NCBI GenBank assembly: GCA_021234155.1
Contig: JAJEKV010000237.1
Location: forward strand, 124,001-188,000
Length of the DNA stretch: 64,000 nt
Source of the DNA: Isoetes taiwanensis
Lineage: Eukaryota; Streptophyta; Lycopodiopsida; Isoetales; Isoetaceae
Reading direction: 5' to 3'
Of the stretch, positions 57,701 through 64,000 are shown piece by piece. The notes under the pieces are model-generated. The model saw only the letters and a program-made list of their open reading frames with translations, was not told the origin of the DNA and did no database searches. Both the position numbers and the translations under genes were made by a program. Each line of letters starts with the position of its first letter. The first letter of the stretch is position 1.

Positions 57701-57797
57701 CAGGGTTAAAGGTGCTAGTGCAGCTTTTGCATTGTCTGATGATGTGCATGAGATGTTGCTAGGACGTCTTTCCGAAATGGTGGATGCCTTGGATTAG
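54770..57797 (+). pseudogene. Composite element copy B: DDE-like transposase candidate
   Basis: The ATG at 54,770 opens MASMIAKLKRVVHPQ, and the frame breaks at a run of seven A. The first large block (54,844-55,370) includes RYLFASRFLQDHRLLELFEP and IQFWLNNTKVSPKYRDVRKK. After an intron carrying a 178-bp tandem duplication comes FVEENPDLR and, one frame over, MFEYLKPSCIRKLKERNTCC. A TAA (56,240) precedes the main frame (to 57,533). The core shows VVDFAENYTLQPF, YVSDDRSHDTHFV, VWSDGCAAQFKS and FGSGHGKGEHDGEAAKAK, with Asp, Asp and Glu spaced as in an RNase H-like DDE fold. A Cys-rich tail, CFCSACINFEWQACE, follows. A last frameshift (about 57,525) leads to a stop at 57,797. I recall similar uncharacterised proteins in cnidarians and other animals; the catalytic assignment is inference. 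Confidence 0.65.
55470..55825. repeat. 178-bp tandem duplication in intron
   Basis: The block starting ttagtttacttgctttgatg at 55,473 is repeated at 55,651 with few differences, through atatatgtacatagtgtaag. It lies in the intron between the first and second coding blocks of the DDE-like gene. Confidence 0.85.
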
Positions 57798-58009
57798 GTG
57801 AAGGCTTTGAATTTGCAGTGGTTTGTATTGTGTTACTTTTTATATTTATGTAATGGATGTATGAAAATAAATTTCCATTCACTGTGTGAACTACCTGGTT
57901 TTTGTAACTTATAGCATGGAACATATTGAAGTTCAAATTGTAGACAAGTGCAAAGGGTACACATAATTATATTTCTGAAGCAAATAGTACAGTGTACACA
58001 CTTAATAAC

Positions 58010-59395
58010 TTAAGAAGCAGGCCTAATCACTATGTCATTTGGAACATAATATCTCAGTACTATTGCATCATGCAAGCCTTTCTTCCAACGGTTTTGAGGA
58101 TTTACATCTGCTACAACAGTAGCACTTGCTGTTGGACATTCTCTGGCTATTGGAAGGCCGGTCCACCCTATTGGCTGATCATCTACTTCTGCAAAGGATG
58201 GTCTCCCCCAAGGATTATGTAGTAAACCTTGGACTGCAAGTAGATTTAGCAAATTGCTTCGAGTATCTGAATCACTGATTCTCTCAACCATTTCCCAAAG
58301 CTCAGGAAGCATGGTATTCGACCTTGGATTAGTCCCCCGGCCAGCATATTGGGAACTTAGATTTGTTTCTTCTATATCAGTTGGTTGAAGATCTACTTCA
58401 GCTGGTTGAAGACTTTGACATTTGTTTTGTAGATCATTACAATGCATACAAAATTATTAGCATATCATGTGAAGGCTTAACTGTATTACCTAAGTTATGT
58501 ACATACAGCCTGTATTGCAAAAGCTCTACAACATACAACATCTAAGCATAATTGTATTACCTAAGTTAGATACATACACGAAGATGTGCCCATGTCCTCG
58601 ACTTGTTTACTATCTGATGTACCAGCACACTCATCTTGTACCCGACCTTCTACAAACTTCGAATGTTTACTATCAGATGTACCAGCACAATCATCATCTT
58701 CACTAGATTCTTCTATTACTGTGAATCTCTTCACTGTGATGCTAGACTTCTTATTTAGCAAGCAACCTCTATTGCAAAAACTCCATAAACTATCAATGTC
58801 TTCACCATATTGAGATTTTATGCATTGAACTACTGTGTCATTGTATGCACGAGAAGTATCAAATTGATGCTCTTGGACATAAGTGGTAAAGTCATTTGCA
58901 TTCTTCAAGCCTACAAACCAGTCAAATAGCCAACACAAATCTTTGTCTTCGCCAGTTAGCCTGGGATGTCATACTGGTATGCAGCAAGAGCAACCCTCAT
59001 TGAAGATACATTTGAAAGGAAGGTCAGTAATCATAACACATTTATTTCCGTATTTTGGATACTTGAGGAGAGGAATATCCAAAGGGAAAAGAAATATGTA
59101 TGTCCCATCATTGACCTCTAAGAAGAGGGTCCAACATCTATTGCCACCATAAATGAATTTAAATCTTGGTATGCCTTGCTCATACAACTTGTCTACAATG
59201 ACTGTCAGAACATCCAAGGGAAAATCTGACCAAACAGCCAAATCCCAATGGTTGGAACACCAGTACAACAATGATTTCGACAATGGACGACAAAAGAAGA
59301 CTCCATCAGGTAATTGGATTGGCACTTGAGTGCCATTATAGTCACTGGGTGCTGATTGATAATAGTAACCCAAAATGCCTTGGCACTCTTCTGCC
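58010..59395 (-). pseudogene. Composite element copy B: FCP1/SCP-like phosphatase domain block
   Basis: From about 59,373 downward the frame reads QLPDGVFFCRPLSKSLLYWC, then NHWDLAVWSDFPLDVLTVIV, then KYPKYGNKCVMITDLPFKCI. A TGA at 58,971 follows. In the same frame comes LTGEDKDLCWLFDWFVGLKN with ANDFTTYVQEHQ. The order matches the second half of FCP1/SCP-type HAD phosphatases: RP plus aromatic helix, vWS segment, nucleotide-like DDSPxK-like loop and final helix pair. The N-terminal catalytic DxDxT segment is not found, and the DDSP loop is TDLPFK. Even without the stop it may be a non-catalytic relative. The tail (58,447-58,010) is hydrophilic and unrecognised. It may be the 3' part of the Ulp1-like gene, because the strand and spacing fit, but the frame changes near 59,375-59,420. 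Confidence 0.5.
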
Positions 59396-59419
59396 CAGTG
59401 ACAACTTGTTTTGTCTCAT

Positions 59420-61409
59420 CTCTTCTTCTCAAACCATGTTCAATCATGGCTTTTATTAATACATTTCTTCTGCCAAGTGTAAAATCCTTGTCGAACCAGG
59501 TTGATGAAAACTGCAACAAACACAAGAATTAAGATCCGCTACATTAAAACATCCCAAAGGATTTATGTGAAATATAAGAACAACTCACCATGCTTTTAGA
59601 ATTCACTTGGGCATCCACAAAAGCTTGCATAAAGGCCATCACATAAAGACCACAGCTTACACTATCTGGTTGTTGTGGAACCTCTGGAATAGTTTCCTTC
59701 TTCACTGCATTCTTCACATATAATTCAACTCTACGTGAGCTAGAGTTGGTTAGATATGTGATGACATCCTTATGAAGCCTGCACATACAAATGAGAACAT
59801 GCAACTAAGATTTAAGCAAGCACGAGTACATATACTGAAAGAACATGCTCACATATTTAGGAGTTTGCTGTCCACTGTTATACCAGTCATGGAGTTCAAC
59901 ACAATAATTGCAAGAGAAGCCATTGAGGTGGTACTGCAATTTTTTGCAGACTCTAAAACAAAAATCACCAAAACATGATGGGCAGGGTCCTCAACTTGAA
60001 CTGGAACCATAATATACTAGCATTTACTAACAACAATGCCTTGTAGCCCTTTCTCAATCGCACTCTGCCGACCGTCCCCATCTTGTTAGCATCCGGGGCT
60101 AATCTTTTTAAATCTTTGCCCGACAAGTCAAAAGTTTTTTCTGAAGGAAGAAAAGAAGACATCTCGCCATTTGGATGTCAATGTGCTGCTCACATACCTT
60201 CCGATGTCTAAATGTCTGTTAGACATGTGCCTATCTTTAAACAATGTCTCCACACAATATTTCGTGATCTTAATCAGAGGTTCAGCTTGGAACGGATAGA
60301 ATAGAACCATTGTATGAAGGTTATCCATGTCACTGCAAACCAAGCATCAATGGTAACTAGCATAAAACACATATTTACTAATCCAATTACACTTACAGTT
60401 GCTCAACTGATGTCTGGCTTCTAGTTCTCTTAGCTGGCCGCGACACATTTGTATCTTTTCTTTTTCTTGACTCTTTCACGTTCACACCACTATCTGTATC
60501 TGTTCTATCCTCAGATTCCTCCTTCTCTTGCTTCACCACAACCACCTGCTTCATATCTGTAGCCACATTCTCCACTAAAATTTCTTCAGTACTAGTTGTA
60601 TATGTTCCTGTCTTATGTGATCGATTGTAGTTCCAACTAAGGCCATAGATCCACTAGTTTCCTCTGTTTCTGCGAATAATAAAATGTATGAACATGCAAT
60701 AAATAAATGCAATAAGTAGTTTTTGACTTACCATTTGAAAACTTGACATTTCAAGTTGACTTGATGATGTGGCATTGGCTTTAGAATTGGTATCTTACGC
60801 ACCTTGTCTACAATCGCTTTTTTTTCTTGAGTGTCGAAGACCTCTACAATAATATCTTTTTTCTTTAGAGTGTCAGAGACGGCTTCATTGTTCTCCTCGC
60901 TCGCTGGTTCCAGTACTACAAGATAATTCATTGTCAACAGCAGCATAAACATCAAGAAAATGTAGAAATTAAACTAATATGGACACATACCTGTGTTGCC
61001 ACATTCAGCCCTTTGCTTCAGGAGCTCAATTTGTTGTGCATATGAAGCTACAATTGTAGCTTTGCTTGTGACAACTGTATTTATTATTAAAATAATGAGC
61101 TCAATTTGCTTCCTTATAAAATCCAGCAAATTCATTTAAAACTAATTACTTACTTGATGTTCCTTTTCCTCCTCTCTCATGCTCTGCTACAAATGTGTTC
61201 AATGTGTTCAGAGGTGACCTAGATGTGGACGGGGTTGACTTATCATGCTTCCCTCCATAATAATCATCTACACAACTTGAAAAATCAAGTGTCTTTGGGA
61301 GGATCTACTCGTTTCTTGCGGCATCGCATACAAGGTGAAATTGAAATACATATGAAGAGACCATAACCACATATCACATACCTTTCTCTGGCTTCTTTAT
61401 ACTACCCAT
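59420..61409 (-). pseudogene. Composite element copy B: MGSIKK gene with Ulp1-type protease sequence
   Basis: Exons with fitting splice borders run from 61,409 (MGSIKKPEK), 61,268-61,150 (DDYYGGKHDKSTPSTSRSPL) and 61,075-60,990. They continue with 60,915-60,730 (an acidic/basic stretch) and 60,645-60,402 (a Lys/Arg-rich, nuclear-localisation-like KESRKRKDTN and RPAKRTRSQ). Next come 60,334-60,200 (MVLFYPFQAEPLIKITKYCV), 60,160-60,010 and 59,955-59,860. The exon at 59,780-59,590 has VPQQPDSVSCGLYVMAFMQA, the Gln-x-Asp-x2-Ser-Cys-Gly motif with the catalytic Cys of Ulp1/SENP proteases. A final STWFDKDFTLGRRNVLIKAM follows. The His-Trp motif that should precede the Cys is not intact: the equivalent segment (SMASLAIIVLNSMTGITVDS) has Ser-Met there. 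Ulp1-like domains are common passengers of plant DNA transposons. Activity is unlikely here. Confidence 0.6.
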
Positions 61410-62060
61410 GTCACCTGCAAGAATGAAAGCATTACCAATAGTAACTAGATGACTGAAAGAATATTAGTGCCCACTATAAACCAAAACCAGAAAAGCAATG
61501 TACAATCCAATTCCAAATGTACTCCATGTATCTCAGATTGCGTAACTATGTACGCTTTTATGTACCCACATCCAAATGTAGAAAGCTTCCTAGAAAAAAA
61601 AAGAATTCATAAATGCATTCCATGTAGTTGTATTAGATATATTAGATATATGTATTTGGAGCCAAGTGTAGAAAAGCTTCTGGAAAATTGTAATTGCATT
61701 AAAATGTATCATAGAGTACAGCAGGTATCAAAATGTCCCCCCAGTAGAAGACCACATGTTATACAAATGTACACACAGGCAGTTACCTACTTATCCTATT
61801 TTCTTAGTACATAAAAGTAACTCCTCAATAATATTTGGCAACACTGTACATCATGCACATTAATAATATGCATGTATTAACATGATGTTTACACCAGCCT
61901 AGAAAAGCAAAACGATCCAACCCTACAAATCTTCACTTCAACCTACATTTTAAAACCCAAATGTAATTAATATACTACAGAACAATTAATGCACAACCAA
62001 CGCACAACTTCTAACTAATATCCATCTACCAATCTTACACCTGAACTAATCAAGAAAGAC
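61410..62060. other. Spacer between the minus-strand genes of copy B
   Basis: AT-rich sequence has no supported gene. It corresponds to 47,705-48,465 of copy A. Confidence 0.4.
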
Positions 62061-62065
62061 ATCAG

Positions 62066-62410
62066 TGTTGTCCCGTACGCGTACCGTACCGTACGTACTG
62101 TACGTATTTTTTAAAAAATACGTTTTTTTCAGCCATACGTACCTTACGTACGTTTGGAGTATTTTTTAAAAATAAAAAAACAATGGTTAAATAAAACAAA
62201 ACAGTGAAATAAAACATAAAACTGATGTAGGGGAAGTTGGTTAGCATGTTAGTTTGCTATCTAGGAGGCTCAGGTTCAATTCCTGGTAAGTGCAAGTTTA
62301 TTGTTTTGTGAAAAACAAGTAGTATTTAAAAAAAAAAACGTCAGGAGTATTTTTTAAAAATACATACGTACGTACAAGTACGGTACGGAATGGATCCTTT
62401 TCAAAAAATA
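62066..62410. mobile_element. TACG-rich inverted-repeat element with inserted SINE-like core
   Basis: The left edge cgtaccgtaccgtacgta, followed by tattttttaaaaaatacg, faces the right edge attttttaaaaatacatacg with tacgtacaagtacggtacgg. The two edges form inverted repeats of about 40 bp made of tacgta/gtacgg words. The tRNA-like core at about 62,228-62,300 lies between them, suggesting an insertion. Confidence 0.5.
62226..62300 (+). mobile_element. tRNA-derived SINE head with boxes A and B
   Basis: TAGGGGAAGTTGGTTAGCAT resembles a tRNA D-arm (box A). GGTTCAATTCC, about 35 nt later, is a perfect box B, and cctgg/caggt pair around it as a T-arm. A complete acceptor stem is not formed, so I read it as a SINE or tRNA-like relic, not a functional tRNA gene. 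Confidence 0.5.
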
Positions 62411-62426
62411 CGCGTAAAGAAATTGA

Positions 62427-63642
62427 TTATGCATGCTTACCTTTTCCAATCAGCCCCAATGCACGAGGTTGATTCACATCCCATGTGCAGCCTGGTACCG
62501 CGCAGTTGTTCCTTGTGCTAGCAAGATAGGAGATATATGATAGGCAGTAAGGATATCTGCAAGATGCCAATACCACTGGGGAGGAACCAAAACACTGCTC
62601 GCAATTTGTGCAGGACTGAAAATCAGCATTTGGTTGCTCTGCAACTGAAACCAAAGAAAGAGGAGGAGGCTGCAAGCTAAGGACCGACGAGTGATCTAAG
62701 AACTTCCTCAACTCCAAAATCTTTGTGTCCCCCTCCTCAATTGCTTTCTTTTTTGAAGACCTTAAATTAAGTTCAGAATCTAGCTACCTCAACTCAGATG
62801 CTTTTGCTTCCACTTCCTTGCTAAGCTCAGCTAGATCCCGCCCCCGTTTGCTCTTCTGTGCAATTGCATCCTCCACCTTCCATTTTATGTGCTCAAACTT
62901 CATAGCACTACCGTCACTTTCATCCATCTGCTGTTGAAATTCCTGCAACTCTGACATTAGATTCAAGTAATTAGTCTCGGCCTCATGGACTAGCTTAGAA
63001 TATACTGCCCTTTCCCCTTCCCTACGCTTCAAAGTCTCATATAGCTGCAGTCTTGTCTCCTGTAAATTCTGCATCTCCTTACATATGCTTTCCTTTAAAG
63101 AGGATCTGCTCTCAAGAAATACATTCAAACTGTCCAGATCTTCTTTTTTGTAGAAATTATCATCGGACTTGTGGCCCTTGGCATTGCTCGACTTAACTGT
63201 TACAACTTCAGTCAAAACCTCGGATTCTTTGACCTTGCTTTTAGCTGTGGCTGTTTTTTTCACATCATCCCAATCAACTGATTCACCTTTTAAGTGTAAG
63301 GCAAATGCTCGAGCAAAATACAATGAAACATAGTGATTCTGTACATCTTTCCTACCGAATGCAAACTCGTACTACTTGAAAAATTATGCCTGATCTTCCA
63401 ACTTCACCAGCTCATCCATGTACCCGTACCTGGTAGGTTCCTTAGAGCCCCAAACTTCTGTCACTAAAGAGTTGTATTCTGCAAATTTTTCCTTGAATTT
63501 CATATTTGCCAGATCCCTTGCAGAAAATACTGTGTCCTCATTTCGGTTCTCCTTGCTACAGCCAGGACTTCCAGACTTCAAATGTGTCCCTGCTTTGGAA
63601 GCCCTGGGAGATTTTCGGACTGATGCAGAGTGTCTTTGCCAT
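62427..63642 (-). pseudogene. Composite element copy B: coiled-coil protein with Cys-rich C-terminus
   Basis: The gene begins near ATG 63,642 with a basic head (RKSPRASKAG). It continues VWGSKEPTRYGYMDELVKLE, then TAA and TAG within a few codons (63,391-63,375). In the same frame comes YEFAFGRKDVQNHYVSLYFA and LHLKGESVDWDDVK, matching copy A. A coiled coil follows (KEMQNLQETRLQLYETLKRR, LMSELQEFQQQM, RDLAELSKEVEAKASELR). A TAG at 62,784 is read through in frame to LDSELNLRSSKKKAIEEGD. The end has a Cys-rich segment (SCTNCEQCFG, ASCRYPYCLSYISYL, NNCAVPGC) that resembles a RING-type or related zinc finger with one Cys replaced. Copy A has no such tail in recognisable form. Three in-frame stops but few frameshifts suggest recent loss of function. 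Confidence 0.6.
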
Positions 63643-63649
63643 TGTCTAT

Positions 63650-64000
63650 ACCTGCAATGCAACAACAAATATCTTTTAATTGTCCTAAAGGTGCAACAAT
63701 CTGAGCTTGCACATGTAAGCAAAAACCTAAAGTAATAAATTAAAAGCAGAAAGAAGAAAACTAGGGAAGAAAACGATTGTACCTTTGATTTGTTGAGAAT
63801 GACCAAGCGACTTCGGAAGAGCGTGCTTTAGTCGCTTGTAAGAGATCAAGGTGCTGGATCGTAGGGTAAAAGCAAAGGGATCAAAGGACCAAAGAAACAA
63901 GAACGGGGAAGAAAGAATTGGAGGGAATTTTCCACTGCCTATTTTCGGTCGAAAAAAAAACTAAAAGTCACATGTATTAAAATGACCCAATATTTTATCA
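63650..64000. other. Right edge of the window, promoter side of the coiled-coil gene
   Basis: This is upstream sequence of the minus-strand gene, with a purine-rich stretch (63,880-63,925) and ggagggaattttcc (about 63,921), which echoes in inverted form repeats at 54,465-54,535. The right terminus of the composite element is either here or just beyond the window. Confidence 0.4.

Noticed and set aside
62226-62300. Possible tRNA gene
   Set aside because: Boxes A and B are good, but no acceptor stem or anticodon arm can be closed; a SINE or relic fits better.

Overview
The window is nuclear DNA of a land plant. It has GT-AG spliced genes with introns of roughly 80-1,100 bp, a cyanobacterial-type plastid gene, a plant phenylpropanoid-type reductase, and Ty1/copia elements with the plant primer-binding site TGGTATCAGAGC. 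Transposon proteins of a type I associate more with non-seed plants and animals (a Crypton-like tyrosine recombinase and an uncharacterised DDE-like protein) hint at a fern, lycophyte or bryophyte. That placement is inference only.

Host genes are confined to the first 27 kb. They are (i) an intact ten-exon LpxB-like glycosyltransferase gene on the minus strand (7,098-10,837, 535 aa); (ii) the N-terminal half of a V-ATPase proteolipid subunit c gene on the plus strand (11,606-11,863), which ends abruptly in repeats of its own leader-like sequence; (iii) an intact six-exon cinnamoyl-CoA-reductase-like gene on the minus strand (24,333-27,255, 320 aa); and (iv) a decayed beta-xylosidase (GH3) fragment (6,425-6,809). 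Between them lie SINE-like sequence, minisatellites, several hairpins, arrays of the motif GGAAACCCTTCCGG, and a six-exon Crypton-like recombinase gene (18,908-21,104) that is open apart from one TGA.

From about 28 kb onward the window is nested mobile DNA. A roughly 550-bp terminal-inverted-repeat family beginning CATTAG occurs three times complete (28.5, 32.4 and 52.6 kb) and once as an end (3.0 kb). Two of these copies sit inside two different copia elements. Copia-1 (32.98-36.38 kb) and copia-2 (49.9-54.3 kb) each keep a 5' LTR and primer site but lack the 3' half. A CACTA-like element of 6.9 kb with a TGG target duplication (38,351-45,269) carries about 3.5 tandem copies of a 1.14-kb unit and is inserted in a CACC/GGTG microsatellite.

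The most interesting structure is a composite element present twice with the same gene order. It has a plus-strand DDE-like gene, then a minus-strand gene starting MGSIKK with Ulp1-type protease sequence, followed in copy B by an FCP1/SCP-like block, then a minus-strand coiled-coil gene. Copy B spans about 54.3-64.0 kb and may run off the window end. Copy A is scattered over 36.4-49.6 kb, cut by copia-1 and by the CACTA-like element. All its genes carry scattered stops or frameshifts, so both copies look dead, but the conserved architecture suggests a poorly described plant DNA transposon group.
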